Shown here piece after piece: positions 21,939 through 32,397 of a stretch of DNA of 64,000 nt (position 1 is the stretch's first letter; each line of letters begins with the position of its first letter). Location of the stretch: NCBI GenBank assembly GCA_963989245.1, contig OZ022341.1, positions 63,207,083 through 63,271,082 of the forward strand, read 5' to 3'. The DNA comes from Nansenia antarctica (taxonomy: Eukaryota; Chordata; Actinopteri; Argentiniformes; Microstomatidae). The notes below the pieces were generated by a model. The model had not been told where the DNA came from. It saw only the letters and a program-made list of their open reading frames with translations, and ran no database searches. Both the position numbers and the translations under genes were made by a program.

Positions 21939-24900
21939 TCACAAATCTAAATCAAACTCCAACCCTCCATCCACCCCCACCCTTATAAACCCACAATCCC
22001 TAATAAACAACTTCTCAAAATCTTTTTGCCCTGTCTTGTGCATCAGTCCCACATTCTTCCTGACCAATCCCTCAAAGACTTTCCACACCGTTATCCACTT
22101 TCCCTCAAATCTTGCTAAATTTCTCCTCAAATAAATTGCATACCTAGCCTGTGATAATACATAATTTAAACACCATATATTCACTCCCCTCCTCTTTCCC
22201 TCCACCCCAAAAACCACCATCCTCCTCCACTCCTGCATCCCCACCACCTCCACCCCCCAATGCTTCTTCACTAGTCCTTTCAACCTTTCTTCGAATCCCT
22301 TCATTTCTCTACATTCAAAAAGCATATGCATTAAGTTCTCATCCTGTATCCCACACACATCACACTCCCTCGAAACTGTTCTGTCTACCTGATGCAACAC
22401 CACCTTAGTATAAACCCTGTTATGCCAGAGCATAAAATCAAAATGTGTACATTCTAAACTATTATATATTAAAAATAAATTCCTCCATATGTTCTTCACC
22501 TCCAATCCTGGGAACACCTGCCTCCACACCTTCTCTGCCGCAGGCTCCTTCACTCTGCTCTCCAACAGTGCCCAGTAGCACTCCTTCACCTTAACAGCTG
22601 AGAAGTCCCGCACTGTTTCCCCTTTCCCTAGTCTTAACCTAGGTAACTCTGTTTGCTCCTTCCCTCTTAACTCCCTATCTAACCTACTCACCCACTCCCC
22701 TGGTATACTCTGCTTTATTTTATAATACATGCTCACTATTTCTCCCCTTCTCATCTCCTCATCTGTTTCCCTAACAACTTCTATAATTGCCTGCTCTGAT
22801 AGGAACCCTGGCACTACCTCATACCTAAAATCCCTTACTCTAATCAGTCCTGCCCTCCAGAAACTCCTAGATTCTAACATTTTCCCCTCTCTTCTTATTA
22901 CAGGGTTCAATAAAACTGGGACATTTAGTATCTCCCCTCTCTTCTCACACTCATATCCTACCTCAGGCAAAAAACTACCCCAGGCTTTAAACACCTCTTT
23001 ATAGAATTCCGGCACCCTATCATACATCCGTGCTTTAAAGCACATCAACAACCCATAATCCCCACACCCCCCACATCTATGTACCCATTCCCTAAAGTAT
23101 CCTTTCCATCCATGTACTTCCTCCCCATACAAAAACCTTTTGACTGTTCTGACTCTCATTGCCCTCATCTTTACCTCCAAATCTACCAGTTTCAACCCTC
23201 CTTTATCATAATCTGCTACTAATACATCATACGCTATTTTAACCCCCTTTCCTCTCCACAAAAAATCTGACACTAACATCCTGGTTTCTTTTAGAACCCA
23301 CTCTGGTACATTCAATACTCCTAATACATAAACATATTTTGACATTAACAGTGCATTAACAATTACAACTTTTCCCTTCAGTTTCATGTTCCTTTGCTTC
23401 CAATAATTCAATGTTGTTCTTATTTTATTCAAAACCCCTGTCCATGTGTAATCAACAGCCTCCCTGTCATCCTCTCCAAGATATATCCCCAACACTTTTA
23501 TCATCCCCTTTACAATTTTCAAATCAAAAACACAATTGTCTGTATTCACTCCCCCTATACACAACATTTCAGACTTGTCAACATTCACTTTTGCACCAGA
23601 AGCCTTTCCATATATGTTTACACACCCCATTATTTTGTTCACACTATTTACATCCCTGACAGTACATGTCGTGTCATCTGCATATTGATGGATTATGCTA
23701 ACTCCTCCCCCCGCCATATTTATTCCCTTAATTTCTTTCTCCTGCTTAATATAAGCTGCCAATGGCTCCACAGATATGCTATATAGCAATGCTGACCGTG
23801 GACACCCTTGTCTTATTGATCTCCCCAAAGGGAAGGAGTCAGTCAATAATCCATCTATCTTTACTTTACTTCTTGCATTCTTATATAATAATTCAATCCA
23901 ATCCCTCATAACAGTCCCAATCCCAAAATGTTCCATTGTTTTCAATAAAAAAACATGTTCCACCCTGTCAAAAGCCTTATTTAAATCCAAAGATAACAAT
24001 AAACCCCCTTCCTCCCTCATGTCCTTCACAACATCCCTTAATGTGCACATATTTTCTGCCACATCCCTCCCTGGGACTCCATAGGCCTGGGTAGGTGCAA
24101 TCATGTTTTTCATTACTTTATTCAATCTATTGGCTAATACTTTTGCTATGGTTTTATAATCACAATTAAGTAATGATAATGCTCTATAATTCTGTAATTT
24201 GTTCCTGTCCCCTTTACCCTTATACAATAAAGTGAGCGCCCCCAAGCCCATAGAGTCCGGAACTACCCTTTTATTCCCCATACACGTATACACTCTGCAC
24301 AATATAGGGGCCAGGATATCAACAAAAGCTTTATAAAATTCAGCCGTCAACCCGTCCGAACCCGGACTCTTATTTGGGTTTAACCCCATGATGGCTGTCT
24401 TAACCTCCTCCACCCTTAGGTCTGCATCACACATTTTCCCTTCTTCTTCTGTCACCCTAGCTTCCACTGCTTCTAATACTTTATTCATACATTCCTCATT
24501 CACACCCCCAGATGTATATAGGTCTGTATAAAATGACTACACAGTATCCATTATTCCCACTAAGTCTGTTATTATTTCACCTTTATCATTCTCTAATTCC
24601 TTAATTTTCCCTTTCTCTTTCTGTCTCTTCGCTAAACCTAAAAAGAATGCTGTACTCCTTTCTCCCTCAACCACATACCTTGCCCTACTCCTTACTAAAG
24701 CACCTTCACACTTTCTTTTCTCTAGCTCCCTCAAATCTTCCCTCACTCTCAAATACTCTGTTAAATCATGCCCTGGAATATTATCAACTCTCTCCTGTTC
24801 TATTGCTAACCTTTTCTGCAAATCTCTTTCCTCCCTCACCCTCTCTTTCCCTCTCTGTTTTGCGAATGCTATTATTACTGCTTTTAATTTATCCTTCATC

Positions 24901-25748
24901 CCTTCCCACCACACACACACATCACTCTCATACATCTGGTCTTCCATAGCAACACTCACACACTCTCTTACTATCACCCCAAAACGTATATCTTTAAGTA
25001 AACTTGCATTAAAGCACTATGTCCCTCCTCTTCCCCCTACGTTCCCCGCACCTAGCTGGAAAGACTGAGCATCGTGGTCACTAAAGGCCATAAACCGATA
25101 ATCAACCCTTCCAACCAGGTGCCTCACCTCCCTCTTCACTAAACACAAATCGATCCTTGATTGTCTCAAAACCCCCATCACCATTTGTCTCCTTGAAAAA
25201 ACCTGTGCATCAGGGTGCCCCTCCCTCCATATATCCACCATTCCTCTTGTGCGCATCATTTCTAATAATACTGGGCGTGACGGATCATTCCTAAATTTCA
25301 CCCCCCTTGTTACATCTAACCTGTCCACCACCACATTATAATCCCCAACCATAATACAATTCCCAACACATTTCTCTTTCAAAGATTAAAAAAAAACGTT
25401 CCTATATTTGTCCACATTTGGTGCATATATACAATACAGTGCATACTCTATCCCTTGATATTCAAACCCCACTCCCACCACTCTTTCCTCATTGTCATTC
25501 ATTATATTCCTTACATTGTTCACCACCCCATTCTTTACCAAAATAGCCACCCCACAAGCATACACAGTTCCATTACTCACATAAACTTGTCCATTCCACC
25601 TCCTTCTTACATCTTCCATTATGTCCTCTGTCCAATGCGTCTCTTGGAGGCATATAATCTCCTCTTTGTATGCTGCCAACACAAGCTCCATCTTCTTCCT
25701 ATCCCTGAGTCCATTTGTGTTGACAGCAACAACCCTGACCATCGTCAA
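21939..25748 (-). pseudogene. Tx1-type LINE ORF2: endonuclease and reverse transcriptase
   Basis: Starts at 25748 with MTMVRVVAVNTNGLR and the CLQETHW motif of an AP-type endonuclease. A frameshift at a T/A homopolymer (about 25385) is followed by GDYNVVVDRLD, SRIDLCLV and SDHDAQSF. Two in-frame TAG codons (at 25014-25016 and 24534-24536) interrupt an otherwise open frame. RT motifs: NPNKSPGSDGLTAEFYK, LLYKGKGDRNKLQNYR, LLLSLDLNKAFDRV, RSIRQGCPRSALLYSI and the catalytic HQYADDTTC. A C-terminal CDVCGIQDENLMHMLFEC zinc-knuckle-like motif is present, as in L1/Tx1 proteins. Three lesions in about 1270 codons suggest a recent loss. Confidence 0.9.
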
Positions 25749-25781
25749 GATTACAAAAAAAGGATCATGTACACCGCCATG

Positions 25782-26959
25782 TCATTTTCCTACCTTGGTC
25801 TTCTTCCCTTGTGCACCTTTTGCACCCCTTCCTGATCTTGTCCTCACCCTCTGTACATCTGCATATAGTCCTTCATCTGAACCTTTTCTTTTCCCCACGC
25901 CCTCTGTTGAAGGCCCTGCCTCATCCATCTCTCCATCCCTCACTGCGTTGTCGAGGCTGGCTCCAATCTCCTCTCTCTCTTTACCTTCCACTTCCACCGG
26001 ACCAGGCCCCTCCGCTCCTCCCTCCACTTCCGGCTCCATCTGGGTCTCCTCCACCACCTCAGCTTGTCCTCCTCCTTCCGTCACGTCTTCATGGCTCCTT
26101 TCCCCACCTTCTCCTTGTGTCTCCACCTCTTCCTCCTCCACCACCTCCTCCTCTCCCTCCATCTCCTCTTCTTCGTCCCCCTCCACCTCCACCTCCACCA
26201 CCTCCTCCTCCACCTCCACCTCCACCTCCTCCTCCTCCTCCTTCTCCTTCTCCTTCTCCTTCTCCTCCTCCTCCTCCTCATCACTGCTCACTCTCTCTCC
26301 TCCATCATATCTCCTTCCCCATGCATTCACGTGCATAATGTCCTTGTTTATTGCACTTATAACACACGAACTGGGCATTCTCTTATAACATGTCCTGGCT
26401 TAATACACAGCCTACACACCCTTACTTGTTTGTCATGAATAACCCTAAAGTGATCCACTCCAACCAGTGTCTCAAACTTGGTCAAATATGGTAACGACCT
26501 CACCTCTTCGGTGAACTTCACCTTCATGTATCTCGTCCCGTCTGCTATGTCCGTTCCCGGCCACGTCTTTCTCTTAATCGGTGACACCGCCTTCACCCCC
26601 CACGACTCCAGCCTGTACCTGATCACGTCATCCTTCAGATATACCGGGAGATTCAAAAACGAGACCACCATTTCATCCACCGCCAAGTCCTTTCCCATTA
26701 TTCTCACATCTTTTATCATGAAACCATCCGTGAGCTTGTCCTTCCCTCTCCTCGATGCCAGCGTAATCTCATATTTTCGGTCTCCTTTATCCCGACAGCC
26801 CTCCACATTTCCACACACCTCCTTTATTCCTCTCAACATTTCCATCATAGTGATATTGCTTCCCTGCTCCAGTCGCATTTCCACCGTTAAACTTGCGTCG
26901 TACCGTTTGTCCGTGTTGCTTTCCTCGTCGTCCATTCCGTTCGCTGTATTCGTTGCCAT
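25782..26959 (-). pseudogene. Tx1-type LINE ORF1, zinc-knuckle protein with acidic tail, frameshifted
   Basis: ATG at 26959. Residues about 50-185 match the RNA-binding region typical of Tx1 ORF1 proteins; then a CCHC knuckle CRLCIKPGHVIREC. A second knuckle, CYKCNKQGHYAREC, lies in the next frame (about 26375-26315), and a third frame carries a very acidic Glu/Val-rich region of about 130 residues and a basic end (GKKTKVGK). Two small frameshifts therefore separate three parts. The acidic stretch comes from a GAG/GTG-type repeat at 26080-26290. Stop at 25782, 30 bp before ORF2. Confidence 0.8.
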
Positions 26960-27201
26960 GCCGTCCGTCCTTAGAAGCCCCCGATCAGCACGAAGCTGTC
27001 GGGGTACTCAAAACCCTAAACTCACTTAAATATAGATGTTATTATAAAGTTCTCTTGTTGTTTGTCAAAAACACGCTCAAACTTTTCTCAGACCAAACGC
27101 ACCTGTTCACCTTCCGCTCATGCGCATAGACGGCGGCTCTACCTCCTGCGCCACAGCCGCCCCTCAGTTGTAAGACAAAGTTACTGATTTTATGTGTATA
27201 A

Positions 27202-27577
27202 TAGGGCTGCAACAACGAATCGATAAAATCGATAATGAAATTCGTTGGCGACAAATTCCATTATCGATTCGTCGGGTCTTGTTCCATAACAAACCTACTT
27301 CCTGTTGACGCACGCCACGCCGTCTTGCGGAGCCGCCGCGGCGGCTACATTTAAATCATGGCGGAGGCGGAGAAAACGTCTCGACCGAAATCGTCACATT
27401 AAAAGCTACCCTCAGCAGGGTAAGTTATACGAGTTTAACGTTGGCTGTACCCATGCCATACGTTGCGTTTTGAAGTGAGGATCATTCGTTTCACTGGCAC
27501 AGCTGTAGGCCTAAGTTAGTTCTTCTCGTTTATCTAATAGATTCTCCCTCTTAATGACCTATTGTATTTTTAGCTTG
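27202..27577 (+). mobile_element. hAT-like 5' end fragment
   Basis: Begins TAGGGCTGCAACAACGAATC, like terminal sequences of Ac-type fish hATs, with nested ATCGATAAAATCGAT palindromes and a short ATG frame followed by a splice-donor-like GGGTAAGT near 27419. It ends where a LINE fragment begins. The family call rests on the terminal motif only. Confidence 0.5.
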
Positions 27578-28440
27578 CTATTCGCATTCTATGCCTTCAG
27601 AATCTAACAGCACCCCAAGATATTTGAACTCGTTCACAACTTGTAGTTGTTCCCCTGAGATAATGACATATGCTTCTTCAGCAGAACGGTTTGTTTTGGT
27701 AAAAAACATGCTGACCGTCTTGGAAACATTAAGTTGGAGACGACAGTGGTTCAACCATGTAGCCACCTGAGTCATAGATTTGGTAAGTACAGCAGCTACC
27801 TCCGTCTTGGTCTGACCATGTACAAATAGTACAGTGTCGTCAGCATACATTAGTGTATCAACCTCAGGACACACTGATGGCAGATCGTTAATAAACATGC
27901 TGAATAAGACTGGCCCCAGTATGGATCCTTGCGGAACACCGGTAGATAGATTCAGTGGCTCAGATAGGCGACCGTTTACACAGACTGATTGAGAGCGGCC
28001 AGAGAGATACGTTTTCATCCATTTCAAAGCACCCTCAGAGAAGTTAAAAGTGGCTAGCTTGGAGAGGAGGACTTTGTGATCGACAGTGTCAAATGCTTTT
28101 CTAAGGTCGAGGAACACAGCACCTACGACACCACCCTTATCCATGAGAGATTTTATTTTCTCTATAAAGAGACAGTTTGCGGTCTCAGTAGAGTGTTTGG
28201 CCCTAAAGCCAAACTGCATGGGATGTAAGGGGAAAGAACTACTGTTGAGGTGGGAGATGATCTGCTTGGCTACCCATTTCTCTGCCACCTTCGACTCTGT
28301 GGGGGTGATGCTAATTGGCCTGTAGTTGGAGATTATGCGTGGATCACCAGCCTTAAAAATGGGAGTGACAATAGCAGATTTCCAAGCACTTGGGAACTGT
28401 TTCTGTGATATAGAGAGGTTAATATTACTAGTGATGGGGC
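27578..28440 (-). pseudogene. CR1/Jockey-type LINE reverse transcriptase fragment
   Basis: RT core from about IFKAGDPRIISNYRPISITP (near 28360) through MQFGFRAKHSTETANCLF, VVGAVFLDLRKAFDTVDHKV, LSTGVPQGSILGPVLF and the catalytic LMYADDTVLF to VNEFKYLGVLLDSEG. The frame is open from 28288 to 27578. Both sides are truncated: no endonuclease and no C-terminus or 3' UTR. At 28440 it is joined to a Tc1 fragment. Confidence 0.85.
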
Positions 28441-28972
28441 TACTAAGGCTAAGCTCTTAGTTGAGACTACCTTCCAGCAGGACAACGACCCCAAGCATAC
28501 TGCTAAAGCATTTTTTTTTATAACCCAACCCTGACGTGTACTTCTCAACAACTTTGTCCTTGGTCTTCATGGCAGTGTTTGGTTGGTGGTGCCTCTTGCT
28601 TAGGTGTTGCAGCCTCTGGGGCCTTTCAGAAAAGGTGTGTATATACTGACAGATCATGTGACACTTAGATTGCATACAAGTGGACTTCATTTCACTAATT
28701 ATGTGACTTCTGAAGGTAATTGGTTGCACCAGAAGTTTTTAGGGGCTTCATAACAAAGGGGGTGAATACATATGCACATGCCAATTTTCAGTTCTTTATT
28801 TTTTTAAATTCTTGTTTTATATATATATTTCTCATTTCGTTTTAAAACTAACACTACTTTGAGCAGATTCATCAAATCCAATTCTGATTAAAAAAATGTT
28901 TAAATTACAGGTTGTAATGTAATAAAATAGGTAAAAAGCCAAGGGGGGTGAATACTTTTGCAAGGTACTGGA
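28441..28972 (+). mobile_element. Tc1-like transposon remnant, rearranged
   Basis: 28460-28510 codes TTFQQDNDPKHTAKA, the Tc1 transposase block around the second Asp. Then sequence resembling a Tc1 5' region in reverse (28530-28730), then a 3' region ending GGGGGGTGAATACTTTTGCA and AGGTACTG, the fish Tc1 terminal repeat. Inverted order shows internal rearrangement or recombination of two copies. Confidence 0.7.
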
Positions 28973-29257
28973 TATAGATATTCATGCAAATATATTAACT
29001 TTTTATATTCATATTCATTGCACATAGCGCGAGGCTGGACAAGTTGAGCACCGTTCCTGATTCACTGTTCCCGAGTGCTCAGTGGGTAACGTCCCGATAA
29101 GTCCAATGATCGCAATATCCATACATTGAAGAACATGAATAAGCCCACTAGACAATTGACTATCATCCACAAGCACACCCCATCTATACGGACTACGAAC
29201 ATTTTAAGCGCACAGACACTTTATTACTGAGCTATCTATTATTACTAATTGCACCAC

Positions 29258-29857
29258 TGTTACGAGGGGGGTCAGCGAGGATGACTCCCCGATGCCTCTG
29301 CTGGTTGAAGAGCTGCATTACTCCAACCCTGGACTAATTATGTTATTATTGTCACCTGTGAGTGTTTGTCTGTGTATTTAGGTGTGTCCCATTTCCCTGT
29401 TCCCTTGTCAGTTGTTCGTATTTGTTTACGTCTTGTGACCCCTCGTCTTTCCCTAAAGACTTTTGTGCTTGATACTTGTCCCTGTCCTTTCGGTCCTGGA
29501 GGACTTTACCTTACCTGTCGCTACGTCCAGGTATTTTTGACTTTACGTTTGTTTTGCTTTGTTTGTGTTTTAGTGAAGTTTGCTTTTAGTAAACGGAGCC
29601 TTGTTTGCTCGTCTTTTGTTTTCGCTACTCGCTAGTGTTTTGTTATTGTTATTTATTTATCGACTCGCTACGCAGAGCCTTGCTTGCTCTCCTTTATTTT
29701 GTTGTGGTTCTGTATCACGGTCCTATGGATATTCAGTGTACTCATCTCAGTAAAGAGAACTTTATTTTATTCATGTCTCGACCTCAATTCCTCTGAGTCG
29801 CACCGCACATGGGTCCCACACCACTCTACATTGAGAACATTATTCCAAAACGTAACA
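29258..29857 (+). repeat. Gypsy LTR (element 2), 5' LTR
   Basis: 600 bp starting TGTTACG and ending CGTAACA, a TG...CA LTR with 7-bp inverted ends, directly followed by gag. A TATTTA motif lies about 30 bp upstream of the putative transcript start at 29407. No second LTR was found in the window. Confidence 0.8.
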
Positions 29858-29868
29858 GAACAACTGAC
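29858..29868 (+). promoter_or_regulatory. Candidate self-primer site of Gypsy element 2
   Basis: The 11 bases directly after the LTR (GAACAACTGAC) are the exact reverse complement of 29407-29417 (GTCAGTTGTTC) inside the LTR. No tRNA-type TGG is present at this position. This matches the self-priming design known for Tf1/sushi elements. Confidence 0.6.
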
Positions 29869-29872
29869 CATC

Positions 29873-31110
29873 ATGGACCCAGCGGAGGCAGCTCAGATCC
29901 GGTTGGTGCTGGCTAATCAAGGTGCCAAACTCACCCAGCATGACCGGGTTCTACAGGAATGAACTGAATCCGTTCGCCAGATGTCCACTGCCGTCCAACG
30001 CCAGGTGGACTTCCACAACGCGGCGCAGACCGTCGCCGCAGCCGACGCATCGGCAGCACCACCTCCTCCACCAGCTCCTGCCCCTCTCATCCCTGCACTT
30101 CGTGAGCCTCGTCTGCCACCCCCAGAGAGATACGATGGACGCCCAGATGGTTGCAGGGAGTTCATAGTCCAGTGCAGCCTCGTCTTTAGCCTACAACCAG
30201 CATCATTCCCCACCGAGCAGTCCCGGGTAGCCTACATTTACCACCCTGCTGACGGGACGCGCTCTCTCCTGGGCGACGGCTGAGTGGGAGAGACAGACAC
30301 CGCTGTGCTTGAACTCCCAGCTCTTCATCACGGAACTACGGAAGGTGTTTGACACTACCAGGGTGCTCTCGGGCTACGAGGCAGGCAGGCGACTCACCGC
30401 CTGCAGACAGGGCGATCGGCTGGTAGCAGACTACGCACCTTGGCGAGAGAGACCGGGTGGGAGGTCGTCCTGTACGCTCAGGGGCTCTCGGAGGTCATGA
30501 AGGACGAGTTATCCTTCCGAGAGCTGCCGGAGCGGTTGGACGACTTAGTTGACCTCTCTCTACGGGTGGACAATAGACGCCGTGAGCGGGACCGCGAGAG
30601 AGGGTCGGCTAGGGGTGCGCTTCTCCGCCCTACGCCGGGTGTGGAGCCAGCTAGGAGCTTCATGGAGGCACCACACTACGACGAGCCTATGCAATTGGGG
30701 GCGGCTCGCCTTTCTCAGACAGAGAGACATCGCCGTCAGAGAGAGGGGCGCTGTCTCTATTGTGGACGGAGTGGCCATCTGCTCGCCACCTGCCCAGACA
30801 AGCCGGGAAACGGGAGGGCTCGCTAGTGTCGGGAGGGGCATTAGTGGGTCGCGAACCACCCTCAGCTGTGGGCGATTACCGGACCTTTTTTTGGGTAACG
30901 CTGCAGTGGGGACGCAGCATACGACGGGTGTGGGCGTTGGTTGACTCAGGGGCGGCGGGTAACCTTATGGACACGGGCCTGGCCCATGAGTAGGGCTTAA
31001 TGCTCACAGACCTCCCGGTTCCGGTCCCGGTGCGTGCCTTGGATGGGCGGCCGCTGGGTTCCGGAGTCATCACCCAGTGCACAGGACCAATATCACATGC
31101 ACACCTGGAT
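29873..31110 (+). pseudogene. Gypsy element 2 gag and protease start, broken
   Basis: gag begins at 29873 (MDPAEAAQIRLVLANQ), stops at about 29960, and resumes in other frames: ALREPRLPPPERYDG, LFITELRKVFDTT, then VVLYAQGLSEVMKDELSFRE and a CCHC knuckle CLYCGRSGHLLATC at about 30756-30800. A protease with catalytic LVDSGAAGNLMDTG follows at 30938-30985. The sequence is lost after about 31110 (TQCTGPISHAHLD), so RT, RNase H and integrase are missing. Several frameshifts and stops. A sushi-like Gypsy on gag and leader structure. Confidence 0.8.
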
Positions 31111-31339
31111 GTATGGTACATTGCATGAGATCAGGACAAACATCTCTGTAAAAAAATTGAATAAGATCAGAGTTACTGTGAAGGTTTTACATGTACACCT
31201 TACAATATATTTACTTATTAAAGTTTAAAATAGGCCTATTAAAAATTACAATACGAAGCTGCAAGCGACAGCGTTTGCCCGTCCGGCGGCACCCCGCCTT
31301 CCAGGCCCATGCAGAGGGAAACAAAACAAGCAAAAAAAT

Positions 31340-31510
31340 ACTATGCCCTCCCCTAGCGGCCAAACCACTGGAACAATGCCCTCCCCTAGCGGCCAAATCA
31401 CTGGAACAATGCCCTCCCCTAGCGGCCAAACCAGTGGAACAATGCCCTCCGCTAGCGACCAAACCACTGGAACAATGCCCTCCCCTAGCGACCAAGCCAC
31501 TGGAGCGGAC
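31340..31510. repeat. 33-bp minisatellite, about 5 copies
   Basis: Unit AATGCCCTCCCCTAGCGGCC followed by AAACCACTGGAAC, with C/G and G/A variants. Confidence 0.95.
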
Positions 31511-31561
31511 AAAGGAAGCGGAGACTTGGTACCAGTGAAAGCCCAGTGTGTCGGCGTTTAA

Positions 31562-31850
31562 ATGGTAAATGGACTGACTTATATAGACTGACTTATATAG
31601 ACTGACTTATATAGCGCCTTTATACAAAGCTATTTACAACGGCCTCTCATTCACCCATTCACACACACATTGACACACCAATGGCGGCAAGCTACCATGC
31701 AAGGCGCCGGCCCGCTCACTGGGAGCAATTTGGGTTTCAGTGTCTTGCCCAAGGACACTTGGACATGTGGCCAGCCGGGGCTCAAACCGCCGATCTGCCA
31801 ACCTTGCGATCATTAGACGGCGGCTATACCTCCTGCGCCACAGCCACCCC
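31562..31850 (-). mobile_element. tRNA-derived SINE, uninterrupted copy
   Basis: Same family as 21447-27162: TGGTAAATGGACTGACTTAT at the left tail, CATTGACACACCAATGGCGG in the body and an A box (TGGCGCAGGAGG) on the minus strand near 31840-31829. The B box has decayed to GGCTCAAACC. The tail region carries a triplicated ACTGACTTATATAG. It gives the unoccupied target sequence TTAGACGGCGGCTATACC. Confidence 0.8.
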
Positions 31851-32108
31851 CATGTTTAATTCACCGTTAATGTTAATGTTTAATTCACAGTTTACATACC
31901 GTATCATAGCAACCATCAACACTTCCTTATATGCTACGTAAATCCCCCTGCCTCACAACCTTGTGACCAGCGTTAAAGTGTCCACACACAATTCCCCACA
32001 TACAAAACACACAGGTGAATTATGTACATGCAATGCCCCTCAGTAGTGTCCGCTACAGAGTTGCATTGAGTGGGTTACCTCGATTACCTCAATGCTATTC
32101 TCGTGACG

Positions 32109-32324
32109 TTAGAATTATAAGGTTCTATCTCCATTTTTGGTAAAAATTGAGTTTTTTACATAATCTGATCCATTAGGTGTTTATTAATGCCTGTGTGGTG
32201 TTATTTTTAAAATGTTGAAATGTTTTACAAAGGTTCCATCTCACAAATCATAATGGAATGTAAAAACATTGATGCTCAATATCTCTGAACTACCCTAAAC
32301 GGAGATAGAACCTTATAATTCTAA
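32109..32324. mobile_element. 216-bp MITE with 24-bp perfect inverted ends
   Basis: TTAGAATTATAAGGTTCTAT plus CTCC at 32109-32132, exactly inverted at 32301-32324. AT-rich interior without coding capacity. Superfamily unclear. Confidence 0.85.
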
Positions 32325-32397
32325 GCTCACGTTCTGTCAAATATTTTAATTATGATCTGTTCATTTTCAAAGACTTTTCCATTGCCTGATCATACAG

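Larger units (their letters stand above)
21693..27126 (-). mobile_element. Tx1/L1-type LINE, near full length
   Basis: Poly(A) end at 21693 (poly-T on the plus strand), ORF2 then ORF1, and a 5' UTR of about 165 bp ending at 27126. Target duplication TAGACGCCGGCTCT (21679-21692) and TAGACGGCGGCTCT (27127-27140), 14 bp with one mismatch. About 5.4 kb with both ORFs, so not 5'-truncated. The target is the tRNA-like head of a SINE. Confidence 0.9.
21447..27162 (-). mobile_element. tRNA-derived SINE, split by a LINE
   Basis: SINE in reverse orientation. The tail and body are 21447-21692, with ATGGTAAA repeats at the far left. The head remnant is 27127-27162. On the minus strand the head shows an A box (TGGCGCAGGAGG, 27153-27142) and the body a B box (GGTTCGAACC, 21653-21644), as in tRNA-type pol III promoters. 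The Tx1-type LINE at 21693-27126 sits between them. A second copy at 31562-31850 shows the uninterrupted form. Confidence 0.8.

Noticed and set aside
25811..26388. Long plus-strand frames rich in Ser, Pro and Leu
   Set aside because: They are the antisense of the acidic Glu/Val tail of the LINE ORF1 and follow its GAG/GTG repeat; no independent coding signal.
27127..27162. tRNA gene
   Set aside because: Only the head of a SINE with an A box; there is no tRNA fold, and the same body occurs at 31562.
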